Below are positions 28,085 through 37,807 of a stretch of 64,000 nucleotides of DNA, piece by piece (position 1 is the first letter of the stretch; each line of letters begins with the position of its first letter). Where the stretch lies: positions 1 through 64,000 of the forward strand of contig CAVUEP010000031.1 in NCBI GenBank assembly GCA_963740395.1, given 5' to 3'. The stretch comes from CADEEN01 sp963740395. GTDB taxonomy: Bacteria > Pseudomonadota > Gammaproteobacteria > Burkholderiales > Burkholderiaceae_C. Below the pieces are notes generated by a model. The model did no database searches. It was given only the letters and a program-made list of their open reading frames with translations, and was not told the origin of the DNA. Position numbers and translations under genes: made by a program.

Positions 28085-29367
28085 ATGAACTCAATTCCCC
28101 GCCGCGCCGGCCTCAAGCTGCTGGCCGCCGCCCTCATCGCCGCCGGCGTTGCCACGCCGGTGCTCGCACAAAGCACCATCAAGGTCGGCGTGCTGCATTC
28201 GCTGTCGGGCACGATGGCGATCTCCGAGACGGTGCTGAAGGACACCGTGCTGATGGCGATCGACGAGATCAATGCCAAGGGCGGCCTGCTCGGCAAGAAG
28301 CTCGAGCCGGTGGTCGTCGACCCGGCGTCGAACTGGCCGCTGTTCGCCGAGAAGGCCAAGCAGCTGATCTCGCAGGACAAGGTGGCGGTCACCTTCGGCT
28401 GCTGGACCAGCGTGTCGCGCAAGTCGGTGCTGCCGGTGTTCGAGGAGATGAACAGCCTGCTGTTCTACCCGGTGCAGTACGAAGGCGAAGAGCTGTCGCA
28501 AGAACGTGTTCTACACCGGCGCGGCGCCGAACCAGCAGGCCATTCCCGCGGTCGAGTACCTGATGAGCAAGGACGGCGGCGGCGCCAAGCGCTGGGTGCT
28601 GCTCGGCACCGACTACGTGTACCCGCGCACCACCAACAAGATCCTGCGCGCCTTCCTGAAGAGCAAGGGCGTGAAGGACGCGGACATCGACGAGAAGTAC
28701 ACGCCGTTCGGCCACAGCGACTACCAGACCATCGTCGCCGACATCAAGAAGTTCTGCGGCCGGCGGCAAGACCGCGGTGGTCTCGACCATCAACGGCGAC
28801 TCCAACGTGCCGTTCTACAAGGAACTCGGCAACGCCGGCCTGAAGGCCAAGGACGTGCCGGTGGTGGCCTTCTCGGTCGGTGAGGAAGAGCTGCGCGGCG
28901 TCGACACCAAGCCGCTGGTCGGCCACCTGGCCGCGTGGAACTACTTCCAGTCGATCAAGACCCCGGCCAACACCGACTTCATCAAGAAGTGGAGCGACTA
29001 CGCCAAGGCCAAGGGCATCGCCGGCCACAAGGACAAGCCGCTGACCAACGACCCGATGGAAGCCACCTACATCGGCATCAACATGTGGAAGCAGGCGGTG
29101 AAGAAGGCCGGCAGCACCGACACCGACAAGGTGATCGCGGCGATGGCCGGCCAGACCTTCACCGCACCGAGCGGCATCACCTCGAAGATGGACGAGAAGA
29201 ACCACCACCTGCACAAGTCGGTGTTCATCGGCGAGATCAAGGCCGACGGCCAGTTCAACGTGGTCTGGAAGACGCCCGGCCCGGTCAAGGCCCAGCCGTG
29301 GAGCCCGTTCATTCCCGAGAACAAGGGCAAGAAGGACGAGCCCGAGATGATTGCCGCGGCCAAGTAA
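28085..29367 (+). CDS. urtA: Urea ABC transporter substrate-binding protein, two extra bases
   Basis: UrtA is the periplasmic urea-binding protein of the high-affinity Urt transporter. It begins with a cleavable signal peptide ending VLAQS and continues TIKVGVLHSLSGTMAISE. The family blocks DPASNWPLFAEKA and FGCWTSVSRKSV follow. Two single-base insertions, near 28499 and 28756, break the frame. Between them it reads KNVFYTGAAPNQQAIPA and DYVYPRTTNKILR, and after them TAVVSTINGDSN to the stop at 29365-29367. Corrected length is about 427 residues. First gene of urtABCDE. Confidence 0.92.
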
Positions 29368-29382
29368 GCCGTCGCCATGGCG

Positions 29383-29410
29383 CCCCCTGCCCGCTCTCCG
29401 GAGCAGGGGG
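29383..29410. terminator. Intergenic hairpin between urtA and urtB
   Basis: CCCCCTGC (29383-29390) pairs with GCAGGGGG (29403-29410) around a 12-base loop. There is no U-run, so it is more likely an mRNA-stabilising or attenuating stem-loop behind the abundant binding-protein message than a full terminator. The following urt genes run in the same direction. Confidence 0.45.
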
Positions 29411-29486
29411 TGGCCTCTGCGGGCGGCGTGCCCGCCTGACTGATCACTCTGAATGCGCGGCCACGCGGCCGGCGCGTCCCACGCCC

Positions 29487-31084
29487 ATGTCCGTTCCCCT
29501 GCCGTTGCGCTGGCTCCTGATGCTGATGTCGGCTCTGCTCTTGGCGGGCCGGCCCACGCATTGACGACGCCGCAGGCGCGCTCGCTCGTGGCCGGAGATG
29601 CCGAGACCCGCATCGCGGCGCTGAACGCAGTTGCTGAACGATGCCGACGAAAGACCGTCGCATTGATCCAGGCCGTCGCCGACGACGCCGTCAAGTTCAC
29701 CGACACCGCCGTCTTCGTGATCAAGGACGGCAAGGGCTTCGACCCGGTCAGCGGCGCCGAAGCTGGCCCGTGCCCGAGAGCGGCCGAGGACGTGATCAAC
29801 AACAACCAGATGCGCGGCGAGCTCGACACCGCGCTGGCGTCGATCAAGCTGTTCTCGGCCGACACCGCAGGTGCGTGCCGAGGCGGTCAAGACGCTGCAG
29901 GGCGAGCCCGACGAGGCCAAACTGCCGTTGATCGAAAAGGCGCTGGCGAGCCGAGACCGTGTCGGCGATCAAGGCGCTCGCTCGAGCATGTGCGATCGGC
30001 CATGCTGCTGGGCAGCAGCGACAAGGCCAAGCGCCTGCGCGCCGCCACGGCGCTCGGCGCGAGCGGCACGCCGGCCACGAAGACCCTGCTGCTCGACCGG
30101 CAGAAGGTCGAAACCGAGGCCGACGTGCGCGCCGCGATCGGCGTGGCGCTGAAGGCCATCGAAGGCCGCCTGGCCTGGGGCGAGCGCCTCGGCGTGATGC
30201 TGTTCACCGGCATCAGCCTGGGCTCGATCCTGCTGCTGGTGGCGCTGGGCCTGGCCATCACCTACGGCCTGATGGGCGTCATCAACATGGCGCACGGCGA
30301 GCTGATGATGATCGGCGCCTATGCGACCTACGTGGTGCAGAACCTGTTCCGCGCCTACCTGCCCGGCGCCTTCGACTCCTACGTGCTGGTCGCGATTCCG
30401 GTCTCGTTCCTGGCCGCGGCCCTGGTCGGCGCGGTGCTCGAGCGCAGCGTGATCCGCTGGCTCTACGGCCGGCCGCTGGAGACGCTGCTGGCCACCTGGG
30501 GCATCAGCCTGATGCTGCAGCAGGCGGTGCGCTCGATCTTCGGCGCGCAGAACGTGCCGGTCGAGAACCCGGCGTGGCTCTCGGGCGGCGTGGACGTGAT
30601 GAGCAACCTGACGCTGCCGTTCAACCGCATCGCGATCGTCGTCTTCGCGGTGCTGGTGCTGGCCGGCGTGGCGACGCTGATCGCGCGCACGCGCCTGGGC
30701 CTGTTCGTGCGCGGCGTGACGCAGAACCGCCGCATGGCGGCCTGCATGGGCGTGAACACCGCGCGCGTCGACACCTACGCCTTCGCGCTCGGCTCGGGCA
30801 TCGCCGGGCTGGCCGGCTGCGCGCTGTCGCAGGTCGGCAATGTGGGACCCGACCTGGGGCAGGGCTACATCGTCGACTCGTTCATGGTGGTGGTGCTCGG
30901 CGGCGTCGGCCAGCTCGCCGGCACCGTGTACGCCGCGCTGGGCCTGGGCGTGCTGAACAAGGTGCTCGAAGGCTGGTCAGGCGCGGTGCTGGCCAAGATC
31001 ATGGTGCTGGTCTTCATCGTCATCTTCATCCAGAAGCGGCCGCAGGGCATCTTCGCGCTCAAGGGCCGGAGCGCTGAGGCATGA
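29487..31084 (+). CDS. urtB: Urea ABC transporter permease UrtB, several frame breaks in the N-terminal part
   Basis: UrtB is a LivH-type permease with a family-specific periplasmic N-terminal domain. The membrane part is clean: GISLGSILLLVALGLAITYGLMG region (blocks GLAITYGLMG, INMAHGELMMIG), LLATWGISLML and VGNVGPDLGQGYIVDSF. The N-terminal 160 residues are scattered over three frames (MSVPLPLRWLL, then LTTPQARSLVAGD, RAEAVKTLQGEPDEAKLPL, ETVSAIKAL, LEHVRSAMLLGSSDKA). One base is missing near 29548, and extra bases lie near 29869, 29953 and 29982, possibly with compensating errors near 29635-29660 and 29770. The start ATG 29487 begins a signal-like segment. The stop overlaps the urtC ATG. 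Confidence 0.88.
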
Positions 31085-32250
31085 CTTCCCTCCGAAGCGC
31101 CTCCGGCGCTGCCCCCGTGGACCCGAAGGGGCCACTGCATGGCCCTGGGGGCGTCACCACTGGACCGGCAGAGCCAGATCCACGGCGCCTGCTTGGTTTC
31201 GGTCGCTGGACTGCGGTACTCCTGTGCGTGTTGCTCGTCGCCATTGGCGTGCCCATGCTCAATCTCGTCGTGCCCCCGTCCAGCGCGCTGTACCTGAGCG
31301 ACTTCTACGTCAGCCTGCTCGGCAAGATCCTTTGCTATGCGATCGCCGCGCTGGCGATGGACCTGATCTGGGGCTACACCGGCATCCTGTCGCTCGGCCA
31401 CGGCTTGTTCTTCGCGCTTGGTGGTTACGGCATGGGCATGTACCTGATGCGCCAGATCGGCCGTGACGGCCAGTACCGCATGGACATGCCCGACTTCATG
31501 GTCTTCCTGAACTGGAAGGAGTTCCCCTGGCACTGGGCGCTCAGCGACAGCTTCGTCGCCCAGATGCTGCTGGTGGTGCTGGTGCCCGGCCTGCTGGCCT
31601 TCGTCTTCGGCTACTTCGCCTTCCGCTCGCGCATCAAGGGCGTGTACTTCTCGATCATCACGCAGGCGCTGACCTTCGCCGCGATGCTGCTGTTCTTCCG
31701 CAACGAGACAGGCTTCGGCGGCAACAACGGCTTCACCGATTTCAAGCGCATCCTGGGCATCCCGATCACCGCGCAGTTGCGCGTGGCACTGTGCGTGCTG
31801 ACCGGGCTGGTGCTGATCGCCTTCTACGTGATGGCGCGCGCGATCGTGCACAGCAAGTACGGCCGCGTGCTGCAGGCCATCCGCGATGCCGAAACGCGGG
31901 TCATGTTCACCGGCTACAACCCGGTGGCCTACAAGCTGTCGATCTGGACCCTGTCGGCGGTGATGTGCGCGGTTGCCGGCGCGTTGTACGTGCCGCAGGT
32001 GGGCATCATCAACCCGAGCGAAATGAGCCCCGCGGCCGGCATCGAGATGGCCATCTGGGCCGCGGTGGGCGGGCGCGCAACGCTGATCGGTCCGATCGTC
32101 GGCGCCTTCTTCGTCAATGGTGCGAAGAGCTGGTTCACGGTCGCGTTCCCCGAGTTCTGGCTCTACTTTCTCGGGGCCCTCTTCATTGCCGTCACGCTGT
32201 TCCTGCCCAAGGGCTTGGTCGGCCTGCTGCGGCGCAAGGAGCGCGAATGA
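31081..32250 (+). CDS. urtC: Urea ABC transporter permease UrtC
   Basis: This is a 389-residue LivM-type inner-membrane permease. Family blocks include DLIWGYTGILSLGHGLFFALGGYGMG (blocks IWGYTGILSLGHG, FALGGYGMGMYL), RSRIKGVYFSIITQAL and NNGFTDFK. The C-terminus is GPIVGAFFVNGAKSWFT followed by a basic end. The first ~40 residues are Gly/Pro-rich and come from an intergenic repeat-like sequence, so the true start could lie further in. ATG 31081 overlaps the urtB stop by four bases. Confidence 0.93.
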   Translation: MTSLRSASGAAPVDPKGPLHGPGGVTTGPAEPDPRRLLGFGRWTAVLLCVLLVAIGVPMLNLVVPPSSALYLSDFYVSLLGKILCYAIAALAMDLIWGYTGILSLGHGLFFALGGYGMGMYLMRQIGRDGQYRMDMPDFMVFLNWKEFPWHWALSDSFVAQMLLVVLVPGLLAFVFGYFAFRSRIKGVYFSIITQALTFAAMLLFFRNETGFGGNNGFTDFKRILGIPITAQLRVALCVLTGLVLIAFYVMARAIVHSKYGRVLQAIRDAETRVMFTGYNPVAYKLSIWTLSAVMCAVAGALYVPQVGIINPSEMSPAAGIEMAIWAAVGGRATLIGPIVGAFFVNGAKSWFTVAFPEFWLYFLGALFIAVTLFLPKGLVGLLRRKERE

Positions 32251-33095
32251 CGCCGGGTCTGATGGAAGCCGGGGCCCAGATTCGAGCCGCGCACCAGGCG
32301 CGCGCCGCGTCGGGCCGCGGCTTCGCCGGCGACGAACCCTACTTCGGCCAGGGCGTGGCGCTCTACCTCGAAGACCTCAGCGTCAGCTTCGACGGTTTCA
32401 AGGCATTGAACTCGCTCTGCCTGACGGTCAACGTCGGCGAGCTGCGCTGCATCATCGGCCCCAATGGCGCGGGCAAGACCACGATGATGGACTGCATCAC
32501 GGGCAAGACGCGTCCCGACAGCGGCAAGGCCTTCTTCGGCTCCAACATCGACCTGCTGCGCCTGAGCGAGCCGCAGATCGCGCAGATCGGCGTCGGCCGC
32601 AAGTTCCAGAAACCGACCGTCTACGAACAGCTCAGCGTGTTCGAGAACCTCGAGTTGGCGCTGAAGGCCGACCGCCGCGTGCGCGCGTCGCTGTTCGCGC
32701 GGCTGACGGGCGCGCAGCTCGACCTCATCGGCGGTGTGCTGGCGCGGATCCACCTGAAGGACGCGGCGCAGCGCACGGCGGGGCTGCTGAGCCACGGCCA
32801 GAAGCAGTGGCTCGAGATCGGCATGCTGCTGATGCAGGACCCCAGGCTGCTGCTGCTCGACGAGCCGGTGGCCGGCATGACCGACGAAGAGACTGAACGC
32901 ACGGCCGAGTTGTTCTTGTCGCTCGAGGGCCAGCATTCGCTGGTCGTCGTCGAGCACGACATGAAGTTCGTCGAGCAGCTCACGCAGGGCCGCAAGAAGG
33001 TGACCGTGCTGCACGAAGGCAGCGTGCTCGCCGAGGGGCCACTGGCCGAGGTGCAGGCGAACGAGAAAGTCGTCGAGGTGTACCTCGGGCGCTAG
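32247..33095 (+). CDS. urtD: Urea ABC transporter ATP-binding protein UrtD
   Basis: This is a 282-residue LivG-type ATPase. Walker A GPNGAGKTT, the UrtD block VGRKFQKPTVYEQLSVFENL (as RKFQKPTVYEQL), signature LLSHGQKQWLEIG and Walker B LLLLDEPVAGM are all present. The signature motif SHGQK in place of LSGGQ is typical of this family. ATG 32247 overlaps the urtC stop, with AAGGAG upstream. Confidence 0.95.
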   Translation: MTPGLMEAGAQIRAAHQARAASGRGFAGDEPYFGQGVALYLEDLSVSFDGFKALNSLCLTVNVGELRCIIGPNGAGKTTMMDCITGKTRPDSGKAFFGSNIDLLRLSEPQIAQIGVGRKFQKPTVYEQLSVFENLELALKADRRVRASLFARLTGAQLDLIGGVLARIHLKDAAQRTAGLLSHGQKQWLEIGMLLMQDPRLLLLDEPVAGMTDEETERTAELFLSLEGQHSLVVVEHDMKFVEQLTQGRKKVTVLHEGSVLAEGPLAEVQANEKVVEVYLGR

Positions 33096-33132
33096 CCCGA
33101 GGTACACCTTCGGTGGAATACATGGCTCCCCC

Positions 33133-33155
33133 GAGCCCCCTCCGAGAGGGGGCTC
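33133..33155. terminator. Perfect hairpin between urtD and urtE
   Basis: GAGCCCCCTC and GAGGGGGCTC form a perfect 10-bp stem with a three-base CGA loop. No U-run follows, so it probably tunes urtE expression or mRNA stability, not full termination. It belongs to the set of G/C-rich intergenic hairpins in this window. Confidence 0.55.
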
Positions 33156-33182
33156 CCGCATGAAGGACGAGACTGGACACCG

Positions 33183-33875
33183 ATGCTCAGCGTCAATGAA
33201 CTCAATCAGTACTACGGCGGCAGCCACATCCTGCGTGGTGTCGACTTCGAAGCCCGGCTCGGCGAGGTCACGGTGGTGCTCGGACGCAACGGCGTCGGCA
33301 AGACGACGTTGCTGAAGAGCCTGATGGGTGTCGTGCCCGTGAAGTCCGGCAAGGTCGTGCTCGACGGCCGGGACATCACCCGCGCTACTTCGTACGAACG
33401 GGTGCACCGTGGCGTCGGCTATGTGCCGCAGGGGCGCGAGATCTTCGGCCGCCTGACGGTCGAGGACAACCTGCGCATGGGCCTGGCCACGAAGCCCGGC
33501 GGCACGTCGATCCCGGCCGAGTTGTTCGAGCTTTTCCCGGTCTTGAAGCAGATGCTGCAACGGCGTGGCGGTGACTTGTCGGGGGGGCAGCAGCAGCAGT
33601 TGGCGATCGCTCGCGCCCTGGCCGCTGGCCCGAAACTGCTGATGCTCGACGAGCCCACCGAAGGCATCCAGCCGAGCATCATCAAGGACATCGGCCGCGT
33701 GATCCGCATGCTCGCCGACCGCAAGACGATGGCGATCGTGCTGGTCGAGCAGTACTACGATTTCGCTGCCGAACTGGCCGACCAGTACCTGGTGCTGGAG
33801 CGCGGCGAGGTCGTCGCGCGCGGGCGCGGCCAGGACATGGCGGCCGACGGCGTGCGGCAGAAGATGTCGATCTGA
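33183..33875 (+). CDS. urtE: Urea ABC transporter ATP-binding protein UrtE
   Basis: This is a 230-residue LivF-type ATPase. It opens MLSVNELNQYYGGSHILRGV. Walker A GRNGVGKTT, VGYVPQGREIFGRLTVEDNL (block GYVPQGREIFG), signature LSGGQQQQLAIARAL and Walker B LLMLDEPTEGIQ follow. It completes the transporter. Unlike the urtA-D junctions it is separated from urtD by 87 bases with a hairpin. dgoK starts 30 bases after its stop. Confidence 0.95.
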   Translation: MLSVNELNQYYGGSHILRGVDFEARLGEVTVVLGRNGVGKTTLLKSLMGVVPVKSGKVVLDGRDITRATSYERVHRGVGYVPQGREIFGRLTVEDNLRMGLATKPGGTSIPAELFELFPVLKQMLQRRGGDLSGGQQQQLAIARALAAGPKLLMLDEPTEGIQPSIIKDIGRVIRMLADRKTMAIVLVEQYYDFAAELADQYLVLERGEVVARGRGQDMAADGVRQKMSI

Positions 33876-33905
33876 GCCGCCGGGCTTGCGACCTACACTG
33901 GCGCG

Positions 33906-34826
33906 GTGAGCCCGGCCCGATTGATCGCCCTCGACTGGGGCACCTCGAACCTGCGCGCCAGCCTGCTCGGTGACGGCGGTGTGGTGCTCGAGTCGCGCGC
34001 TGCTGCCGTCGGCGTGATGGCCGTGCCGGAGCGCCGTTTTGCCGAGGCGCTGAATGCCCTGTGCGGCGACTGGATCGATCGGCACGCCTGCCCGGCCATC
34101 GCCAGCGGCATGGTCGGAAGCCGCCAGGGCTGGCAGGAGGCCCCGTATGTCGAGTGCCTCGCCACGTTGGCGCAAGTGGCTGCGCAACTGACGCGCATCG
34201 AGTTGACACCGCGGGTCACGCTGTACATCGTGCCCGGCCTGTGTTGCATCGGCGCGGACGGCCGCGACGACGTGATGCGCGGCGAGGAAACCCAGGTGTG
34301 GGGCGCGGCGCTGTCGGCGGGCGCCTGCTGCGTCCTGCCCGGCACGCACAGCAAATGGGTGTGGGCCGGCGATGCGGGCGATATTTCGGCTTTCCAGACC
34401 TTCATGACCGGCGAGCTGTATGCGTTGCTCACGCAGCATGGCATTCTGGGCCGCCTGATGCAGTTCGGCCACGTGCGGCCCGACGCGTTCGCCCAGGGCG
34501 TCAGCCTGGGCCTGGCCGAACATGCCAGCGCCACGCACGCGATCTTTGCGGCGCGCACCGCGGGGCTGATGCACCGCATCGACCCCGAGGGCCTGCCCGA
34601 CTTCCTCTCGGGCATCCTGATCGGCATCGAGATCGGCGGCGCCACGCGGCGCAGCAAGTTGCAGCGCGTGACCCTGCTCGGCGACGACGCGCTGTGCCGG
34701 CGCTACGAGGTGGCGCTGGCGCAGGCCAGCATCGCCACGGCGCGCGCGCCCGATGACGCCACCACGCGGGGCCAGTGGCGCGTGGCCACCCAGGCGGGCT
34801 TGCTGCCCGAGGAGTGCAGGCAATGA
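33906..34826 (+). CDS. dgoK: 2-dehydro-3-deoxygalactonokinase
   Basis: DgoK phosphorylates 2-dehydro-3-deoxy-D-galactonate in the De Ley-Doudoroff route of galactose/galactonate use. It is 306 residues with the ASKHA-fold start LIALDWGTSNLRASL, GEETQVWGA, LPGTHSKWVW and the C-terminal GGATRRSKLQRV. GTG 33906 is the start; no ATG is near. The stop overlaps the dgoA start. The rest of the pathway (galactonate dehydratase, transporter) is not in the window. Confidence 0.93.
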   Translation: MSPARLIALDWGTSNLRASLLGDGGVVLESRAAAVGVMAVPERRFAEALNALCGDWIDRHACPAIASGMVGSRQGWQEAPYVECLATLAQVAAQLTRIELTPRVTLYIVPGLCCIGADGRDDVMRGEETQVWGAALSAGACCVLPGTHSKWVWAGDAGDISAFQTFMTGELYALLTQHGILGRLMQFGHVRPDAFAQGVSLGLAEHASATHAIFAARTAGLMHRIDPEGLPDFLSGILIGIEIGGATRRSKLQRVTLLGDDALCRRYEVALAQASIATARAPDDATTRGQWRVATQAGLLPEECRQ

Positions 34827-35443
34827 CCATGCTGACGGGCGTGATTGCCATCCTGCGCGGCGTGCGGCCCGACGAAGTGCTGGCCATCGGCCATGCGCTG
34901 TTCGATGGCGGGATCCGCGTGATCGAGGTGCCACTGAATTCGCCGCAACCTTTCGACAGCATCGAACGCCTGGTGCGCGCGTTCGGCAGCAACGCCCTGA
35001 TCGGCGCCGGCACCGTGCTGAGTGCCGCCGACGTCGACCGCGTCGCCGATGCAGGCGCGGGCCTGGTGCTGTCGCCGAACTTCGACACCGCCGTGGTACG
35101 GCAGACGAAGGCGCGCGGGCTGCTGTCGATGCCCGGCGTCGCGACGCCTTCGGAAGGCTTTGCCGCGCTGGCCGCCGGCGCCGATGCGCTGAAGCTGTTC
35201 CCGGCCGAACTGCTCGGCCCGCCGGTGATGAAGGCCTGGCGCTCGGTGTTCGCGCCGGCGACGCCGATGTTCGCGGTGGGCGGCGTCGGCGAGGCCAACC
35301 TGCTGGCCTTCAAGCGCGTGGGCGCCACCGGTGCGGGCATCGGCTCGTCCTTGTACGCGCCCGGCACGCCGCCCGAGCCGCTGCGCGAGCGCGCGCGGCG
35401 CCTCGTGTCGCTGTGGTCCGGCGCCGCAGGCCACGGGCCCTGA
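34823..35443 (+). CDS. dgoA: 2-dehydro-3-deoxy-6-phosphogalactonate aldolase
   Basis: This is a 206-residue KDPGal aldolase of the KDPG-aldolase family, cleaving the DgoK product to pyruvate and glyceraldehyde 3-phosphate. It contains VIEVPLNSPQP with the active-site Glu, GAGTVL, and the Schiff-base Lys in ALKLFPAE. The end GIGSSLYAPG binds phosphate. The family member KDPG aldolase (Eda) is an alternative, but pairing with dgoK decides. ATG 34823 lies in the dgoK stop. Confidence 0.93.
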   Translation: MTMLTGVIAILRGVRPDEVLAIGHALFDGGIRVIEVPLNSPQPFDSIERLVRAFGSNALIGAGTVLSAADVDRVADAGAGLVLSPNFDTAVVRQTKARGLLSMPGVATPSEGFAALAAGADALKLFPAELLGPPVMKAWRSVFAPATPMFAVGGVGEANLLAFKRVGATGAGIGSSLYAPGTPPEPLRERARRLVSLWSGAAGHGP

Positions 35444-35475
35444 AGGACGTTGCGCGCCGGGCGCCGCGACGCAAG

Positions 35476-36192
35476 CTACGGCCGCTGACGGATCGCGCCG
35501 CTGCCCGCAACCCGGGCCTTGGCCAGCAGGGCGCCACCGCCGTACTCGACGTCACCGGAGCCGGCGATGGACACCGCAAGCGTCTTGGCCGCGGTGACCT
35601 TGGCGTCGCCCGAGCCGGCGATCGAGACACTGGCCTCCTCGGCGGCCAGTTCGCGTGCCTGCACGTCGCCCGAGCCGGCAATCGAGACGTCGAGTCGCGT
35701 GGCCTTGCCTCTGGCCAGCACGTCGCCCGAGCCCGAGATGCTGATCTTGAGCTGGCCGGTCTCGATCTGGGTGAGCTTGGCGTCTGATGAGCCCGAGATC
35801 GAGAGCGCCAGCGAGGGCGTCTTCAACGGCTCGACCAGCAGGTCGCCCGAGCCGGAGAGCGAGACCGCCGTCAGCTTGACCACGTCCACCGTCACCAAGG
35901 TCTTGGCCCGGGTGCGGATCGATTCGCCGCGTTTCCACTCGATCCGCAACATGCCGTTTTCAACCACGGTCTCGAGCAACGGCAGCAGGTTGTCGTCGGC
36001 GCTGACCTGGACCGCTTCCTTGGCGGCTTGGCGCACGACCACGTCGATGTCGCCGCGCATCGCGACGGCTGCGAAGCCGCTTGCGTCGCGGGTCTCGGTG
36101 CGGGGCTGGCCCGATCCGATGGTGCTGGCCTGGGCAGCCAGGGCGAGCGCAAACAGCGCGGCGGCGAGCAGGGGGCGGCGGGCGAGGGCCAT
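35476..36192 (-). CDS. Exported DUF2807 (GIN domain) beta-solenoid protein
   Basis: This 238-residue protein has a signal peptide (ARRPLLAAALFALALAAQA) and a DUF2807/GIN head domain (FAAVAMRGDIDVVVRQ). Seven degenerate repeats of about 20 residues built on (S/A)GSGD follow, from LSGSGDLLV through ISGSSD, ISGSGD and three IAGSGD to VAGSGA. Such repeats stack into a right-handed beta solenoid. Function is unknown; a periplasmic or surface structural role is inferred. AAGGAG precedes the start at 36192. It lies convergent to dgoA. Confidence 0.88.
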   Translation of the reverse strand: MALARRPLLAAALFALALAAQASTIGSGQPRTETRDASGFAAVAMRGDIDVVVRQAAKEAVQVSADDNLLPLLETVVENGMLRIEWKRGESIRTRAKTLVTVDVVKLTAVSLSGSGDLLVEPLKTPSLALSISGSSDAKLTQIETGQLKISISGSGDVLARGKATRLDVSIAGSGDVQARELAAEEASVSIAGSGDAKVTAAKTLAVSIAGSGDVEYGGGALLAKARVAGSGAIRQRP

Positions 36193-36340
36193 GCGGGCTC
36201 CTTCTGAAGGTGGTCGAAGACGCCAGCGTGCCCGGCCGCGCGTCGCCCGTCACGCGCCTTGCGACGAACTGCATCAGCGCCCGACGCACGAGCCTCGGCC
36301 GTTCCTGGCGCGGGCGGCCAGCCCGGCCGCGGGGTCTCGC

Positions 36341-37725
36341 TCACGCCAGCGGCTTCAACTGCTGCAGCAGCGTAGGCACCAGTTCCGACACCGTCGGGTG
36401 GATGTGCATCGTGCGCGCGATGGTGTCGACCGGCTGGCCGGCGGCCATCATGTCGAGCAAGCCGTGGATGACCTCGTCGCCGTGGTAGCCGAGCATGGCT
36501 GCGCCAAGCAGGCGGCGGCTCTCGGCATCGACCAGCACCTTCATGAAGCCTTGGGTCTCGCCGGCCTCGCGCGCGCGGCCGACGCGCTGCATCGGCATCT
36601 TGGCGCGCAGCGTCGGGCGGCCACTGGCGCGCACCTCGCGTTCGCTGGCGCCGATGCGACCCAGCGGCGGGTCGATGAACAGGGCGTAGCAGGGCGTGCG
36701 CTCCGAAATGCGGCGCGGGTCGTTGTCGAACAGGTTGGCGACCACGATCTCGTGGTCGTTCCATGAGGTGTGTGTGAAGGCCCCACGGCCGTTGCAGTCG
36801 CCCACCGCCCACACGCCCTCGGCGCTGCTGCGGCATTGCTCGTCGACGACGATGTAGCCGCGCTCGTCGGTCGCCACGCCCGCCAGGTCCAGGCCGAGGC
36901 CATCGGTGTTGGGCCGGCGGCCGACCGCCAGCAACACATGGCTGCCCGTGATGGGCGGCATGTCGGTGGCGCACTCGGCGCCGACGGCGATGCGGCCGCC
37001 CTGGCGCGACAGCGACAGGCATTCGGCGCCCAGCGCGATGCGCACGCCCTCGGCCTCGAGGATCGCGCGGATGCCGTCGGCGACGTCGTCGTCCTCGCGC
37101 GGCAACAGCTGCGGCGAGCGCTCGACCACCGTCACCTGCGGCGCCGAAGCGGCGCATCATCTGCGCGAACTCCAGGCCGATGTAGCTGCCGCCGACGATC
37201 ACCAGGTGCTCGGGCACCTGGTCCAGCGCCATCACCGAGGCGTTGTCCAGCGTCGGGACCTCGTTCACGCCGGGCAGGTCGGGCACGACGGCGCGGCCGC
37301 CGACATTGAGGAAGATTCGCGGCGCGCGTCAGCGACCGATCGCCGACGTGCAGCGTGCGCGGGCCGGTGAAGCGCGCGTCGCCGATGATCACCTCGGCGT
37401 GCTTGAGCCCGCGCATCCACTTTTCGACGCCTTCGCGAGAGGCCCGCACCAGGGCGTCCTTGCGCGCCTTCACGCGGGCCATGTCCACGCTGAGTTGACC
37501 GATCTCGAAGCCGAACTCGGCACCACGCCGCGCCAGGTGAATCGCCCGCGCGCTGGCCACCAGGGTCTTGGTCGGCACGCAGCCGACGTTGACGCAGGTG
37601 CCGCCGAAGGCGCCGCGCTCGATCACGGCCGTGCGCAGGCCTTCCTTCGCGCAGCGCGCCGCGAGCGCGGGCCCGGCCTGGCCGGCGCCGACGACGATGG
37701 CATCGAATGACTCTGTGCTCGGCAT
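36341..37725 (-). CDS. FAD-dependent disulfide oxidoreductase, mercuric reductase-like, two frame breaks
   Basis: This is a class I pyridine nucleotide-disulfide oxidoreductase of about 460 residues. The FAD motif VVGAGQAGPA and the redox-active disulfide GGTCVNVGC (Cys44, Cys49) are followed by NAD(P)-binding IVGGSYIGLEF, the second FAD motif GVWAVGDC and a dimerisation domain with MHIHPTVSELVP. The N-terminal heavy-metal domain and the C-terminal vicinal cysteines of true MerA are missing, so mercury reduction is unlikely. Single-base breaks occur near 37140 and 37322. The function is unassigned. Start ATG 37725. Confidence 0.88.
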
Positions 37726-37807
37726 AGCGTGTCCTGGGTTGGCTGCGACAGGCGTGTTGAACAGTATGGTCGCGCGGGCGCGCCGTGTCTTACAGCGGCC
37801 GCTCGAT

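Noticed and set aside
36341..37725. Annotation as mercuric reductase (merA)
   Set aside because: No N-terminal heavy-metal domain, no C-terminal vicinal cysteines and no mer genes nearby; only the general disulfide reductase family can be supported.
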